A program made the translations under genes and the position numbers. Positions 30,767-42,339 of a stretch of DNA of 64,000 nucleotides are shown here, piece after piece (within the stretch, counting starts at the first letter, position 1; the number at the start of each line of letters is the position of its first letter). The notes beneath the pieces were generated by a model. The model had not been told where the DNA came from. It searched no databases and was given only the letters and a program-made list of their open reading frames with translations. The stretch is from Candidatus Bipolaricaulota bacterium (lineage in GTDB: Bacteria > Bipolaricaulota > Bipolaricaulia > Bipolaricaulales > Bipolaricaulaceae), in assembly GCA_937921255.1 (NCBI GenBank), contig CAKZSO010000003.1:1-64000 (forward strand). The letters run 5' to 3'.

Positions 30767-31107
30767 TACTCCTCCTTCTCCGCTACGGCCACGGTGATGT
30801 GGGCCATCGCCCGCCGCACGATGTCCGCCCGCCCGAACGCCCGCGGGTTCAACCGCCGGATCCGCGGCCCCTCGTCGACCACCGCCCGCACCACGGAGAG
30901 CTTCTCCACGTCGAGCTCGAAGTTGTGCTCCGCGTTCGCCACCGCCGAGTCCAGCACCTTGCGGATGTGGCGGCTCGCCTTCTTCGGGGACAGGGCGAGA
31001 ATCCGCCGCGCCTCGGCCACCGACTTGCCCCGGATCTCGTTGATCACGAGGCGGGCCTTGAGCGGGGACATCCGGACAAACCGCGCCTTCGCTACTGCTT
31101 CCCGCAT
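30766..31107 (-). CDS. rplV: 50S ribosomal protein L22
   Basis: RMSPLKARLVINEIRGKSVAEARRIL. Confidence 0.95.
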   Translation of the reverse strand: MREAVAKARFVRMSPLKARLVINEIRGKSVAEARRILALSPKKASRHIRKVLDSAVANAEHNFELDVEKLSVVRAVVDEGPRIRRLNPRAFGRADIVRRAMAHITVAVAEKEE

Positions 31108-31120
31108 CCCGTCACCTCAC

Positions 31121-31402
31121 CTACTTCGGCACCGCGGTCTTCTTCTTCACGCCGCCGTGCCCGCGGAACACGCGGGTCGGGACAAACTCCCCCAGGCGGT
31201 GCCCGATCATGGCCTCGGTCACGCGGACTGGAACGTGCGTCCGCCCGTTGTGAACGCGGATCGTGACCCCGACCATCTCCGGCGTGATCATCGAGCTCCG
31301 GGCCCAGGTGACGATCTCCGTGATCTCGCCGGCCTTGAGCTTGGCGAGCTTCTTCAGGACATCGGGGGCCACGAAGGGTCCCTTCTTTTTGGACCGCGCC
31401 AT
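31121..31402 (-). CDS. rpsS: 30S ribosomal protein S19
   Basis: [19 protein letters not shown]...[19 protein letters not shown]. Confidence 0.96.
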   Translation of the reverse strand: MARSKKKGPFVAPDVLKKLAKLKAGEITEIVTWARSSMITPEMVGVTIRVHNGRTHVPVRVTEAMIGHRLGEFVPTRVFRGHGGVKKKTAVPK

Positions 31403-31403
31403 G

Positions 31404-32225
31404 TCACTTCCTCCTCTTGAGGATCTTGCTGTCGCTTGATTTGCTCTTGCGCGTGGGGACACCGCGGGCGAGCTTTCCCCACGGGGTCTTCGACGGGCGG
31501 CCCTCGCCCGTGCGACCCTCGCCGCCTCCGTGCGGGTGGTCGTCGGCCCCCATCGCCACGCCCCGCACGCTCGGCCGGCGGCCGAGGTGCCTCACCCGGC
31601 CCGCCTTGCCGTGGCGGACGTTCTTGTGATCCGGGTTGCTCACCCGACCTACGGTTGCCATGCACCCGAGGGCGAACACACGAATCTCGCCCGAGGGAAG
31701 ACGGAGGATCGCCCGGTCCTCCTCGCGCCCCAAGAGCTGGGCCGCCGTGCCCGCCGCGCGCGCGACCTTGCCCTTCGATCCGGGCCGCAACTCGACGTTG
31801 TGGACAAACGTACCGGCCGGGATCCGCTCGAGCGGCAGGGCGTTGCCCGCCTTCGGTTCGGCCCCCGGTCCCGCCTCCACCGTGTCCCCCACCCGCAGCT
31901 CCAAGGGCGCCAGGATGTACCGCTTTTCTCCGTCGGCGTAGTGGAGAAGGGTGATCCACGCGGACCGGTTGGGATCGTACTCCACTGCGGCCACCCGCGC
32001 GGGAACCCCGGTCTTCTCCCGCGCGAAGTCGATCCACCGATACCGCCGCTTGTGGCCGCTGCCCCGATGACGGGACGTGACCCGCCCCTGGCTGTTGCGG
32101 CCCACGCTCCGGTGGTGCGGAACGACGAGCCCCTTCTCGGGTTTGTCCCTCGTCAGCTCGGCGTAGTCGGGGACCACGGCGTGTCGCTGCCCAGGCGTAA
32201 CCGGCTTGAGCTTCTTCAGGCCCAT
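31404..32225 (-). CDS. rplB: 50S ribosomal protein L2
   Basis: [22 protein letters not shown]...[17 protein letters not shown]. Confidence 0.96.
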   Translation of the reverse strand: MGLKKLKPVTPGQRHAVVPDYAELTRDKPEKGLVVPHHRSVGRNSQGRVTSRHRGSGHKRRYRWIDFAREKTGVPARVAAVEYDPNRSAWITLLHYADGEKRYILAPLELRVGDTVEAGPGAEPKAGNALPLERIPAGTFVHNVELRPGSKGKVARAAGTAAQLLGREEDRAILRLPSGEIRVFALGCMATVGRVSNPDHKNVRHGKAGRVRHLGRRPSVRGVAMGADDHPHGGGEGRTGEGRPSKTPWGKLARGVPTRKSKSSDSKILKRRK

Positions 32226-32229
32226 CTCA

Positions 32230-32529
32230 TCACCCCACGAGGTCGATCTTGTGGCCCGGGGCCAGCTTGACGATCGCGCGCCTCTCCCCCGACGTCCGCC
32301 CGTGACGGCGGTCCATGCGGGTCCGGCGCGGCTTGCCCGACCGGTTCATCACCCACACCCGGGCAACCTTCACCCCAAACAGGGCTTCGACCGCGGTCCG
32401 CACGTCCTGCTTGCCCGCCCCCGCGGCCACCTCGAACGTGTACTTCCCCTCTTCCATCCCCCGCCAGGTCTTCTCGGAGAGAATCGGGCGCAGGACGATG
32501 TCCTCGAGGTGCCTCTCTCTATCCGCCAT
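32230..32529 (-). CDS. rplW: 50S ribosomal protein L23
   Basis: [27 protein letters not shown]...[13 protein letters not shown]. Confidence 0.94.
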   Translation of the reverse strand: MADRERHLEDIVLRPILSEKTWRGMEEGKYTFEVAAGAGKQDVRTAVEALFGVKVARVWVMNRSGKPRRTRMDRRHGRTSGERRAIVKLAPGHKIDLVG

Positions 32530-33163
32530 GGCTCAGCCGCTCCTCCAAAGCTCGGACCGCTTCCTTCGTCAGGAGAACCCCCTCGTGCCCCAACACCTCG
32601 TACACGGTGACCGCGTCGGCCCGGGCACACGTCACCCCGGGGATGTTGGTAAACGACCGCGCCACCGGGGCCACGTACTCCTCGGGGGCAACGATGACGA
32701 GGGTCTTCGCTGGGCAGGACATCCGCGCGAGCAACGCCACCGCATCCTTCGTCCGCGGCTTGGGGAACGCGATCCGGTCGATAACCTGAACCTTCCCCTC
32801 CTCGACGCGAGACGAGAGCGCGCTCGCGAGGGCCTTCCGTCTCATGCGGGTGGGTAGGGTAAGGTCCCACTCCCGGGGCTGGGGGCCAAACGTCACGCCG
32901 CCGTGGCGCCAGATCGGGGACCGCGTCGAACCGTGACGGGCGCGTCCGGTGTGCTTCTGGGCCCACGGCTTGCGACCGCCCCCCGACACCTCGCCCCGCG
33001 TCTTTGTGGCCGCTGTGCCCTGGCGCCTGTTCAAAAGCCCGATCCGCACCGCGCGGTGAAGGAGGTCGGCCGACACGGGCTGACCGAACACCGCCTCCGG
33101 CAGCGAAGCTTGACCAGGCCGGCCCGCTGGATCGTCGAACGCGTACAGGGGTACGTTAGGCAT
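32519..33163 (-). CDS. rplD: 50S ribosomal protein L4
   Basis: NRRQGTAATKTRGEVSGGGRKPWAQKHTGRARHGSTRSPIWRHGGVTFGPQPR. Confidence 0.96.
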   Translation of the reverse strand: MPNVPLYAFDDPAGRPGQASLPEAVFGQPVSADLLHRAVRIGLLNRRQGTAATKTRGEVSGGGRKPWAQKHTGRARHGSTRSPIWRHGGVTFGPQPREWDLTLPTRMRRKALASALSSRVEEGKVQVIDRIAFPKPRTKDAVALLARMSCPAKTLVIVAPEEYVAPVARSFTNIPGVTCARADAVTVYEVLGHEGVLLTKEAVRALEERLSHGG

Positions 33164-33776
33164 CCTGCTTCCTTATCCGCAACACGCCCGAGCGCGGGCC
33201 GGGCACGGATCCCCGCACCACGAGAACCCCCCGCCCCGGGTCCACGGCGAGCACCGCCACGTTGCGGACGGTGACGCGGTCCGTTCCGTCGTGGCCGGGG
33301 TACTTCCGCCCCTTGACCACCTTCCCCAACCCGCGGCCCGCCGCCCCAGGGCGGCGGAACCACTTGTGGCCGTGGGAGCGGGGGCGGGAGTGGAACCCCC
33401 ACCGCTTGATCGTCCCCTGAAACCCCTTGCCCTTGGTGGTCCCCGTGATGTCCACCTTCTCTCCAGTGGAGAACAGGTCGATCTTGACCTCCGAGCCCAC
33501 GGAAAACTCGCCGGGGTTGTCCACCCGAACCTCGTAGAGGTGTTTCCGCGGGACAACCCCCAGCTTGCGGAACTGGCCCCGCAGGGGGCGGCTGACCTTT
33601 CGCTCCGGAACCGCGCCGGATCCCAGCTGAACCGCCGCGTACCCGTGGCGCTCAGGGGTCCTCACGTCGACGATCACCGCTGGCTCGACCTGGATCACGG
33701 TGGCGGCCACCGCGCGGCCATCTGGATCGAACCACTGCGTCATCCCAACCTTGCGCCCGATCAGTTCAAGTGGCAT
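33156..33776 (-). CDS. rplC: 50S ribosomal protein L3
   Basis: MPLELIGRKVGMTQWF...TGTTKGKGFQGTIKRWGF. Confidence 0.96.
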   Translation of the reverse strand: MPLELIGRKVGMTQWFDPDGRAVAATVIQVEPAVIVDVRTPERHGYAAVQLGSGAVPERKVSRPLRGQFRKLGVVPRKHLYEVRVDNPGEFSVGSEVKIDLFSTGEKVDITGTTKGKGFQGTIKRWGFHSRPRSHGHKWFRRPGAAGRGLGKVVKGRKYPGHDGTDRVTVRNVAVLAVDPGRGVLVVRGSVPGPRSGVLRIRKQDA

Positions 33777-33784
33777 CTCATCCC

Positions 33785-34093
33785 TCACAGCTTGATCTCG
33801 ATGTCGATTCCGGTCGGGAGCTCCACTTCCATGAGCGCGCTGATCGTGGCCGCCGTGGGCTCCTTGATGTCGATCAGCCGTCGGTGAACCTTGCGCTCAA
33901 AGTGCTCCATCGAGCGCTTGTCGACGTGGGGCGAGCGGAGAACGGCGTACAGCCGCCGCTCCGTGGGCAACGGAATGGGGCCGCTCACCTTGGCCCGGCT
34001 CGCCATCGCGGTATCCACAATCTTGCGCACGGCGGCATCTACGAGCTCGTGGTCGTAGCTCTGTACCTTGATCCTGATCTTTTGCCTAGCCAT
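33785..34093 (-). CDS. rpsJ: 30S ribosomal protein S10
   Basis: QKIRIKVQSYDHELVDAAVRKIVDTA...SGPIPLPTERRLYAVLRSPHVDKRSMEHF. Confidence 0.96.
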   Translation of the reverse strand: MARQKIRIKVQSYDHELVDAAVRKIVDTAMASRAKVSGPIPLPTERRLYAVLRSPHVDKRSMEHFERKVHRRLIDIKEPTAATISALMEVELPTGIDIEIKL

Positions 34094-36167
34094 CGTACCC
34101 TCGACTCCTCAACACCTCACGCGCCATTCCTTCCGGCACCGCGTCGTAACGGGTCACCCGAAGGGTATGAACCGCACGCCCCTGCGTTAGGGATCTCAAC
34201 TGGGTGGCGTACCCGAAGGTCTCCCCCAAAGGGATGGAACACCGGACGACCTCCACCACCCCCCGGGTTTGAATGGACTGGATCTCGCCTCGCCGGCGAC
34301 CCAGATCCGAAACCACCTCACCGAGATACTCGGTGGGCGTGATTATATCCCCCTCCGCAACGGGTTCCAGGAGGACGGCCCCCCCTTCCTCGACCGCCCG
34401 TCGCAGCGCTTGGGTCCCACACGCTTCAAACGCTACCTCAGAGGAATCCACGGGGTGGGACCGTCCACCATGGAGCACCGCCCGAAGATCGGTCAGGGGG
34501 AACCCCCCGATCGGGCTCGCCCCCAGCCCACCCTCGATCCCCCGCCGCGTCGCCGCGACGAACTCCGGCGCCAGCACCCCGGGCGGCACGGTCGACTCAA
34601 ACCGGAACCCCGCTCCACGCGGCAGCGGCTCGAACCGGACCAGGATCTTCGCGTACTGTCCGCGACCGGAGAGCGTCTGCTCCCACTCCTCCACGATGTC
34701 CACCGCGCGGGACAGGGTCTCGCGGTAGGCGACGATCGGCTTCCCCACTCGATGGGGAACGCCAAACTCCTCGTGAACCCGCCGCAGCTGAACCTCGAGC
34801 TGGAGCTCGCCCATCCCGCCCACCAGGACCTGGCCCGTCGCCTCGTCGTCCCGCACCTGGAACGTGGGGTCCTCCTGGGCAATCCGATCCAGGGCCTCGC
34901 GCAGCGCCCGCTCCTCGCGCTCGGAGCGGGCCTCCACCGCAAAGAACACCACCGGTTCGGGGAACGCGATCCGCTCCAGGAGCACGGGGTGGTCGGGATC
35001 AGCGAGCGTCTCCCCAGTGGACACGGGGCCCGACGCGATCACCCCCACGATCTCCCCCACCCTAGCCTCGCTCAGCCGCTCGCGGCGGTTGGCGTGGAGG
35101 CGGAACAGGCGAACCAAGCGCACGCTCCGCCCTGTCGCGGTGTTGACCACGACCTCGCCCTCCGCGGCCCGCCCGGAGTAGACCCGGGTGTAGAGGAGGC
35201 GGTCGGCGTAGGGATCGGCCGCCACCTTGAACACGAGCGCCGCGAACGGGTCATCGGCTGAAGGCCGCCGCTCGACGCGCGTTCCGTCGGGGGCAAACCC
35301 CTGGACCGGGGGCACATCCACCGGGGACGGCAGGTACGCCACCACCGCGTCCAGGACGGGCTGAACCCCAACGTTGCCCAACGCCGACCCCCCGAGGACG
35401 GGCACCCACAGCCGATCGAGCGTCGCCGTCCGGATCGCCGTGCGAAGCGCGTCCTCGGGGACGTCCTCACCCGCCAAGTACCATTCGGCCACCGCGTCCG
35501 ACACCTCGGACAGGTTCTCAAGCAGCCGCTCCCTCCACTCCGCGGCTTCCGCCTCCGCCTCCGCTGGAACCGGCAGAACCTCGACCCTCCGCCCCGACTC
35601 CTCGGGGTCCCACCGCAGCGCCCTCCACCGCACGAGGTCCACCATCCCCAGGAGCCTGCCCTCCCCATCGCGCCACGGGGAGACGAGGGGGAGCACAGTC
35701 GCTCCGAGCTTGTCCACCATGTCCTGCACGGCGCGCGCAAAGTCCGACCCCACGCGATCGAGCTTGTTCACAAACGCCACGCGGGGGACGCGGTAGCGAT
35801 CGGCCTGACGCCACACGGCCTCGGACTGGGACTCCACCCCTTCCACACCCGAGAACAGGACCACGGCCCCATCGAGCACTCGTAGGCTGCGCTCGACCTC
35901 CGCCGTGAAGTCCACGTGCCCCGGGGTATCGATGATGTTGATCGCGTGCCCCCTCCACTCCACGGTGGTCGCGGCGGCGGTGATCGTGATCCCCCGCTCC
36001 CGCTCCTGGTCCATCCAGTCCATCTCCGTGGTCCCGTCGTGGACCTCGCCCATGCGATGGATCTTCCCGCTGAAGTACAGGATTCGCTCGGTGAGGGTGG
36101 TCTTCCCGGCGTCGATGTGGGCGATCACGCCGATGTTGCGGATTCTACGGACGTCCCCCTCCGCCAT
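34086..36167 (-). CDS. fusA: elongation factor G
   Basis: RNIGVIAHIDAGKTTLTERIL, DTPGHVDFTAEVERSLRVLDG, 693 aa. Confidence 0.96.
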   Translation of the reverse strand: MAEGDVRRIRNIGVIAHIDAGKTTLTERILYFSGKIHRMGEVHDGTTEMDWMDQERERGITITAAATTVEWRGHAINIIDTPGHVDFTAEVERSLRVLDGAVVLFSGVEGVESQSEAVWRQADRYRVPRVAFVNKLDRVGSDFARAVQDMVDKLGATVLPLVSPWRDGEGRLLGMVDLVRWRALRWDPEESGRRVEVLPVPAEAEAEAAEWRERLLENLSEVSDAVAEWYLAGEDVPEDALRTAIRTATLDRLWVPVLGGSALGNVGVQPVLDAVVAYLPSPVDVPPVQGFAPDGTRVERRPSADDPFAALVFKVAADPYADRLLYTRVYSGRAAEGEVVVNTATGRSVRLVRLFRLHANRRERLSEARVGEIVGVIASGPVSTGETLADPDHPVLLERIAFPEPVVFFAVEARSEREERALREALDRIAQEDPTFQVRDDEATGQVLVGGMGELQLEVQLRRVHEEFGVPHRVGKPIVAYRETLSRAVDIVEEWEQTLSGRGQYAKILVRFEPLPRGAGFRFESTVPPGVLAPEFVAATRRGIEGGLGASPIGGFPLTDLRAVLHGGRSHPVDSSEVAFEACGTQALRRAVEEGGAVLLEPVAEGDIITPTEYLGEVVSDLGRRRGEIQSIQTRGVVEVVRCSIPLGETFGYATQLRSLTQGRAVHTLRVTRYDAVPEGMAREVLRSRGYDG

Positions 36168-36194
36168 CGGCGCGTCCCGCGGAAGTGCGGCCCG

Positions 36195-36668
36195 CTACCA
36201 GCGGTAGTGGGCGAACGCCCGGTTGGCCTCGGCCATGCGGTGGGCTTCCTGCCGCTTTTGGTACGCGCCCCCCTCCCCGCGGGCCGCGGCGGCGATCTCG
36301 CCCGCCAGCCGCTCGGCCATCGTGCGCTCGGAGCGGGCCCGCGCCGCCTGGATCAGCCAGCGCAGGGCAAGCATGGTCTGACGGTGCCCCGGCACCTCGA
36401 ACGGAACCTGGTACGCCGCACCGCCCACCCGCCGGGAGCGGACCTCGATCTTGGGCATGCAGTTCTGCACAGCCTTGACAAACGTGTCCAGCGCCGGGCC
36501 CTCGCCGCGGCGGTCGAGAAGGTCGAACGCCGCGTACACGGTCCGTCGGGCAAGCGACTTCTTCCCGTCCCACATCACGTAGTTGATGAGCTTTTCGACC
36601 AGCTTGGACCCCTGACGGATGTCCGCCGCTGTGTCGCGACCGGGGATGACGACGTCGAACGTGGGCAC
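36195..36668 (-). CDS. rpsG: 30S ribosomal protein S7
   Basis: KLINYVMWDGKKSLARRTVYAAFDLL...EVRSRRVGGAAYQVPFEV. Confidence 0.95.
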   Translation of the reverse strand: MPTFDVVIPGRDTAADIRQGSKLVEKLINYVMWDGKKSLARRTVYAAFDLLDRRGEGPALDTFVKAVQNCMPKIEVRSRRVGGAAYQVPFEVPGHRQTMLALRWLIQAARARSERTMAERLAGEIAAAARGEGGAYQKRQEAHRMAEANRAFAHYRW

Positions 36669-37046
36669 CTAACCCTCCTTGGGACGGCGCATGCCGTACC
36701 GCGACCGGCCCTGACGGCGGCCCTCGACCCCCGCGGCGTCGAGCGCCCCGCGGATGATGTGGTACTTGACGCCCGGGAGGTCCTTCACCCGGCCCCCCCG
36801 GACCAAGACCAGGGAGTGTTCCTGAAGGTTGTGCCCCTCACCGGGGATGTACGCCGTCACCTCGCGCCCGTTGGACAGGCGCACCCGGGCCACCTTCCGC
36901 AGCGCGGAGTTGGGCTTCTTGGGGGTTCGGGTGAACACGCGCAGGCACACCCCTCGCCGCTGGGGGCAGCTAGCGAGGGCCACGGACTTGCTCTTCGACC
37001 GCTGCGGCTTGCGTCCACGTCGCACAAGTTGATTGAACGTTGGCAT
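36669..37046 (-). CDS. rpsL: 30S ribosomal protein S12
   Basis: [13 protein letters not shown]...[37 protein letters not shown]. Confidence 0.96.
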   Translation of the reverse strand: MPTFNQLVRRGRKPQRSKSKSVALASCPQRRGVCLRVFTRTPKKPNSALRKVARVRLSNGREVTAYIPGEGHNLQEHSLVLVRGGRVKDLPGVKYHIIRGALDAAGVEGRRQGRSRYGMRRPKEG

Positions 37047-37085
37047 GTCTCCTCCCAGGGATTCTAGGTTCCCCTACCCCGAGTT

Positions 37086-40000
37086 TCAACTCTGGGGAGC
37101 AGGACTGGCCTCTTCGGGTCGCGGAAACCCCGTTCCCACGGGAATCCTCTTCCCGACCATGAGGCACGGCTTCAGGCCGTCGAGGGGGTCTTCCTCACCG
37201 CGCAGCGCGGCGTCGGCCAAGACCTTCGTCGTCCGCTCAAACGACGCCGCGGCAAGCCACGACTTCCGGAGGAGCGCCGCGCGGGAAATCCGGAGGAGCT
37301 CCCGCTCCCCCTCGGGGAGACGGTACTCGACAAGCCGCACCGTGCGGGCCTCGCCGTGGATCTCCACGCGGGCCTGCCGGATTCCCAGGGCAACCGCCCG
37401 GTCCAGCGCCTCGCGGGTCAGCTCCTCATTCGCCTCAGCGACCGTGGTCCCGCCCCGGACCAGCGGGGCGAGGAGCTTCGCCCCGACGAGCTCGCTGCGG
37501 CTGCGCCGGATGTCCTCGTTTTCGCTGGTCAGGCGCCGCACCTCGCGCTGGAAGATCTCGAGTGGGACGACGTCGTTCAGGAGGAACTCCGATTCGCCCG
37601 GATCAACGATCCGCACGTTGTTGAGGATCTGGCGGATCACGACCTCGAAGTGCTTGTCGTTGATGTCCACCCCCTGGGACCGGTAGACCTTCTGAAGCTC
37701 GACGAGCAGGTACTCGCGCGTCTTCTGGACGCCGGCCACCTCCATCAGGTAGTGGGGCGGGATCACGCCCTTGGACACGGGTTCGCCCCGCTCGACCTTG
37801 TCACCGACCCGCACGATCGTCCCCTCGGCGCACTCGACCTGGGCCCGGTGCCGGTAACGGACCGCCACCCGTTCGCCGGTGGCCTCCAAGCGGTCGATCA
37901 GCACGACCTCGCCCGGGGAGACGTTCACCTGGAAGAGCTCCTGGCCCTCGCGGACCGGGGCCCCGTGCTCGACCATCGGGAGGACGTCTGCCGTAACTGG
38001 GGCGAACACGGCGCGGCTCTTCTTCGTACAGACCGCAAGCGAACCCTCTCCGACGAGCACGGTCCCCTTGACCTCGGCGCGCACGGTCAGCGCCCTCGAC
38101 CGCGTCGCGAGCTTCTTCCCCTCTTCGACCCAATCGCCGTCCTGAACCAGAACCTGGGACCCATAGGGGATGTCGTACTCCCGGACCTCGCCCCGCTCTC
38201 CCCGGACGACCAGCCGCCGCGCCGCGCCTTCGTGCCGGAGCTCGACCCGGCCGGGAATCGTTGCCACGGGGGCCTCGAGGTGGTACTCCGTGGTCAGCGC
38301 CTCGCCCTCCTCCACGGCGGCGCGGTGCGCGACCACGACCTCGGCCTCGGGGGGGACAATGTATATCTGGTCGAGGTTTGCCTCGTCCACCACCGCGAGG
38401 TACCGCTCTCCCCCCTCCTCGAAGAAGAACGCCTTCCCCTCGATCGGGCTCCGCAGGGACCGGAACCGCGCCCCATCGACCTCTTCGCCCTCCGCCACCT
38501 GAACCAGGGCGCGCGGCAGGACCACGGTGTGGGGCTCGGACGTGATCTCCACGAGCTCCCGACCCGTGCGGGTGGTCTCGATGCCGGTGATCCGCCCCGC
38601 GAGGGGGGCGACCGTGGCGTGAGCGGCCTTCGTCGTCTTGCGCGCCTCAAACAGCTCCTCAGCCCGAGGAAGGCCCTGGGTGATGTCGAGGCCGGCCACC
38701 CCCCCGGTGTGGAAGGTCCGCATCGTGAGTTGGGTCCCCGGCTCGCCGATGGACTGGGCCGCGATCACGCCCACCGTCACCCCGAGGTCGACCAGGCGGT
38801 GGAACGCAAGATCGAGACCGTAACACATCTGGCACAGCCCGCCCGGGGTCTGGCACAGCGCGGGAGAACGGACGACGATCCGCGGCCGCACCCGCACCTC
38901 GCGGATCCCGGCGTCGCGGAGCTCTCCCACGAGTTCGGGAGTGAGGAGTTCCCCGTCGCGGACGAGCAACGCGCCCGTCTCCGGGTGGTACAGGTCACCG
39001 ACCGCCTTGCAGAAGCCAAGCCGCTCGTCGACTCCCGGTTCGTCGAGATCGAGCGACGCCTCCATCGTACCCACCCGACGCGAGGTGGCCCGATCGAGAA
39101 GGATCCCCGCTTCGACCACAATCTCCCCGGTTCTCGGGTCCCGGACCGGTTCCACCGCGACTCGCCCGTAGATCCGCTCCGCGATGTCCTCCATCACCTG
39201 GCCCTTGGGGGCGAAGTACAGGGGGTCGATCTCCACCCCCTGCCGGGTGCCGCAATCCCGTTCCTTCACGATCGCGTCAACACAGGCGTCCACCAGGCGG
39301 CGGGTGAGGTACCCCGCGCTCGCCGTGCGCAGCGCCGTGTCCGCCGTACCCTTCCTCCCGCCGTGGGTAGAGATGAAGTACTCGAGGATCGACAGTCCCT
39401 CGCGGAAGTTCGAGATCACGGGCCACTCGAGAACCCGCCCCTGGGGGTCAGCCATTGGTCCCCGCATCCCGGCGAGCTGCTTCACCTGGCCGGCCGAGCC
39501 CCGCGCCCCCGACGCGACGATGGAGTACACGGGGTTGAACGGCATCCGGGACAGGTTTTCCATCGTCGCCTTCTCCACCGCATCCACCGTCTCCCGCCAC
39601 ACCCTCGTCACCGACTGGTACCGCTGCTCCTCGGTCGCCAGGCCCCGCTCGAACATCCGGTTGATCTGGTCCACTTTCGCCTGGGCGGCCTCGACCAGCG
39701 CGGCCTTCTCCGCGGGGATCGCGCAGTCCGGAACCGAGATCGTCAGGCCAGAGAGGGTTGCGTAGCGAAACCCCAGCGACTTCAGCTCGTCGAGCACCAC
39801 CGCTGCCCGCTCCCACCCGTAGCGGAGGTAGCACTCCTCGAGCTTGCGTCGGATCTGCCGGACGTCGAGGGTCAGACCGTAATCCCGGAGCTCGGGGGGG
39901 AGAGCTTGGTTCAGGATCGCCCGCCCGAGCGTGGTCTCCACGATCTCCCCGCCGATCCGGACCCGGATCGGGGCGTGGAGGCTGACCACCCCCTGCTCGT

Positions 40001-42011
40001 GGGCGCGGACGGCCTCGTCGATCGAGCGGAACGCCTTCCCCCGCCCTTTTCCGGCGGGGTCGAGGATCGTCAGGAAGTAGAACCCATAGACCTGGTCCTG
40101 GGTCGGGAGGGCGAGCGGCCGCCCGTGGGCCGGAGAAAGCGTGTTGCGGGCCGAAAGCATGAGCTCCCACGCCTCCTTCACCGCTTCCTTCCCGAGCGGC
40201 AAGTGGACCGCCATCTGGTCCCCGTCGAAGTCCGCGTTGTACGACGGGCAAACGTGGGGGTGGACCTGGATCGCGTCTCCGTCTACAAGCACGGGCTGGA
40301 ACGCCTGAATCGACAGGCGGTGCAAGGTCGGCGCCCGGTTCAGGAGCACGGGGTACTCCTGGATGAGCTGGTCCAGGGCATCCCATACCTCGGGGAGCTC
40401 GCCGGCGAGGGCCTTGTTCTTGATCTCGTCGTAGTCCGCGTACGGAAGGCTCTCCAGGCGAGCGAGGATGAACGGCTTGAAGAGCTCGAGGGCCATCTTC
40501 TTCGGGATCCCGCACTGGTGGATCTTGAGCTGGGGGTTGACCACGATCACGGCCCGCGCCGAGTAGTCCACCCGCCGGCCGAGGAGGTGCCGGCGAAGGC
40601 GGCCCTGCTTCCCCTGGATCCGCTCGGAGAGGGACTTGAGCGGGCGGTTGTCCCGGCCCCGGATCGGGTTGTCCTTCTTTTCGTTGTGGATGAGGGCGTC
40701 CACCGCCTCCTGCAGCATCCGCCGCTCGTTGCGGAGGATGATCTCCGGAGCCCCCATCTCCCGGAGTTTTTTCAGCCGGTTGTTGCGGTTGATGATCCGG
40801 CGGTAGAGGTCGTTCAAGTCCGTGGTCGCGAACTTGCCCCCCTCGAGCTGGATCATCGGCCGGAGGGCCGGAGGGAGGACGGGGATGACCTCGAGGACGA
40901 GGTCACCGGGGTTGTTCCCCGACTGCCGAAGCTGATCCACGACCTCCAGCCGGTGGAGGATCCGCCGCCGCTCCCCCTGGTTGACGGTGTGGTCGAGCTC
41001 CTCCCACAGCTCATCGGCGAGGGCGTCGAGGTCGAGCGCCTCGAGCAGCCGCTCGATCCCCTCGGCGCCCGTCGCGGCCTCGAACCCGCTGGGGAAACAG
41101 CGCTCGTAGGCGCGGGCCTCGAGCGTGGACAGCTCTTGGCCCAACCGCAACGGGACGTTCTCCCCTACCCGGACCACGAGGTGGGCGAGGTTGTCCACCA
41201 CCTCCTGGATCGGGGTCCCCTCCACCCCCTCGTAGCGCGCCCGCAGCATCTCGAACATCGTCTGCGAACAGAGCTCGCCCGCCGGCCTCTCGCACAGGGC
41301 CTCACCGACCTCGACCCGGTCCCCTTCCTCGACGAAGACCTCGGCGTCGGAGGCCACGGGGTACTCGTGACGCCCGATCACCAGGGCCCGGAACGTCTCC
41401 CCGTTGGCGAGCTTCCGCGTCTCAAACTGGACCTCTCCCTCCTCCTCGGCCACCACCTTCGGGGCCTTGGTCACGAGGTGCGCCTGCTCCACCTGGAACG
41501 TGAACGCTGTCGCCAGGATCCGCACTTCTGTCCCGTACAGGGTTTCCCCGGTGCGAACCTTCGGAGATCCTGACTGGGTCACGATAAACAGGTCCTCGCG
41601 CGAGGTCTCGGTCTCGTAGTACGCGATCCGCCGGAGATCCCGGCGTTTGATCCCCAGGAGGCGCGACAGGGGGCTGGCCACCCCCTTGAGGTACCAGAAG
41701 TGGACGACCGGGCTCGCCAGGCGAATATGGCCCATGTTCACCCGGCGGACCGAGGAGTCGGTGACAAGGACCCCGCACTTGTCGCAGGTGATCCCCTCGT
41801 ACTTCTTCCCGCGGTACTTGCCGCACGAGCATTCGTAGTCGTTCTCCGGGCCGAAGATCTCCTCGGCGTAGAGCCCGCCCCGCTCCGGCTTGTGGCTGCG
41901 GTAGTTGATCGTCTCGGAGTTCGTCACCTCGCCCCGCGACCACGACAGCATCTCCTCGCTTGACGCCAGACCCAGTTTGATTCGCTTGATGTCATCCCCG
42001 GAAATGACCAC
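37086..42011 (-). CDS. rpoC: RNA polymerase beta' subunit
   Basis: [16 protein letters not shown] active site; [32 protein letters not shown] trigger loop; 1641 aa. Confidence 0.97.
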   Translation of the reverse strand: MVISGDDIKRIKLGLASSEEMLSWSRGEVTNSETINYRSHKPERGGLYAEEIFGPENDYECSCGKYRGKKYEGITCDKCGVLVTDSSVRRVNMGHIRLASPVVHFWYLKGVASPLSRLLGIKRRDLRRIAYYETETSREDLFIVTQSGSPKVRTGETLYGTEVRILATAFTFQVEQAHLVTKAPKVVAEEEGEVQFETRKLANGETFRALVIGRHEYPVASDAEVFVEEGDRVEVGEALCERPAGELCSQTMFEMLRARYEGVEGTPIQEVVDNLAHLVVRVGENVPLRLGQELSTLEARAYERCFPSGFEAATGAEGIERLLEALDLDALADELWEELDHTVNQGERRRILHRLEVVDQLRQSGNNPGDLVLEVIPVLPPALRPMIQLEGGKFATTDLNDLYRRIINRNNRLKKLREMGAPEIILRNERRMLQEAVDALIHNEKKDNPIRGRDNRPLKSLSERIQGKQGRLRRHLLGRRVDYSARAVIVVNPQLKIHQCGIPKKMALELFKPFILARLESLPYADYDEIKNKALAGELPEVWDALDQLIQEYPVLLNRAPTLHRLSIQAFQPVLVDGDAIQVHPHVCPSYNADFDGDQMAVHLPLGKEAVKEAWELMLSARNTLSPAHGRPLALPTQDQVYGFYFLTILDPAGKGRGKAFRSIDEAVRAHEQGVVSLHAPIRVRIGGEIVETTLGRAILNQALPPELRDYGLTLDVRQIRRKLEECYLRYGWERAAVVLDELKSLGFRYATLSGLTISVPDCAIPAEKAALVEAAQAKVDQINRMFERGLATEEQRYQSVTRVWRETVDAVEKATMENLSRMPFNPVYSIVASGARGSAGQVKQLAGMRGPMADPQGRVLEWPVISNFREGLSILEYFISTHGGRKGTADTALRTASAGYLTRRLVDACVDAIVKERDCGTRQGVEIDPLYFAPKGQVMEDIAERIYGRVAVEPVRDPRTGEIVVEAGILLDRATSRRVGTMEASLDLDEPGVDERLGFCKAVGDLYHPETGALLVRDGELLTPELVGELRDAGIREVRVRPRIVVRSPALCQTPGGLCQMCYGLDLAFHRLVDLGVTVGVIAAQSIGEPGTQLTMRTFHTGGVAGLDITQGLPRAEELFEARKTTKAAHATVAPLAGRITGIETTRTGRELVEITSEPHTVVLPRALVQVAEGEEVDGARFRSLRSPIEGKAFFFEEGGERYLAVVDEANLDQIYIVPPEAEVVVAHRAAVEEGEALTTEYHLEAPVATIPGRVELRHEGAARRLVVRGERGEVREYDIPYGSQVLVQDGDWVEEGKKLATRSRALTVRAEVKGTVLVGEGSLAVCTKKSRAVFAPVTADVLPMVEHGAPVREGQELFQVNVSPGEVVLIDRLEATGERVAVRYRHRAQVECAEGTIVRVGDKVERGEPVSKGVIPPHYLMEVAGVQKTREYLLVELQKVYRSQGVDINDKHFEVVIRQILNNVRIVDPGESEFLLNDVVPLEIFQREVRRLTSENEDIRRSRSELVGAKLLAPLVRGGTTVAEANEELTREALDRAVALGIRQARVEIHGEARTVRLVEYRLPEGERELLRISRAALLRKSWLAAASFERTTKVLADAALRGEEDPLDGLKPCLMVGKRIPVGTGFPRPEEASPAPQS

Positions 42012-42042
42012 CGGCTATCACCTCGACGGCCGCACGGGCCGG

Positions 42043-42267
42043 CTACCCTTCTGTGGAGTTGCTGGACGAACCGCTCTCCGTGCGCGCCCGCCGGTAGTCG
42101 GTCGTGTAGAATCCGCTTCCCTTGTACACCACACCGAAGCGCGGCAGAAGCCGCGTCACATCTCCTGCACCACACCCAGGGCAACGAACGAGGGCCCGAT
42201 CGCGAACCGGGCGGAGCTCGCGGAACTCGTTGCCACACCGTGAGCACCGGTAGCGATACATGGGCAT
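42043..42267 (-). CDS. FmdB-type small zinc-ribbon protein
   Basis: MPMYRYRCSRCGNEFRELRPV..VRCPGCGAGDVTRLLPRFGVVYKGSGFYTTDYR. Confidence 0.85.
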   Translation of the reverse strand: MPMYRYRCSRCGNEFRELRPVRDRALVRCPGCGAGDVTRLLPRFGVVYKGSGFYTTDYRRARTESGSSSNSTEG

Positions 42268-42339
42268 AACCTAGCCTCCTTACTTTGCCTGCGCTTCTGG
42301 GGTATCCCGCCGCACGATCCAACCAATCGTACCTTGGGC

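Noticed and set aside
37356-41573. 1405-aa plus-strand ORF antisense to rpoC
   Set aside because: High-GC codon bias of rpoC leaves few antisense stops; translation is Arg/Pro/His/Leu-rich with no domain, and rpoC is unmistakable
19473-42267. Ribosomal super-operon as novel
   Set aside because: Gene order within S10-spc-alpha is standard; only the absences and rpoC/RidA junctions are reported
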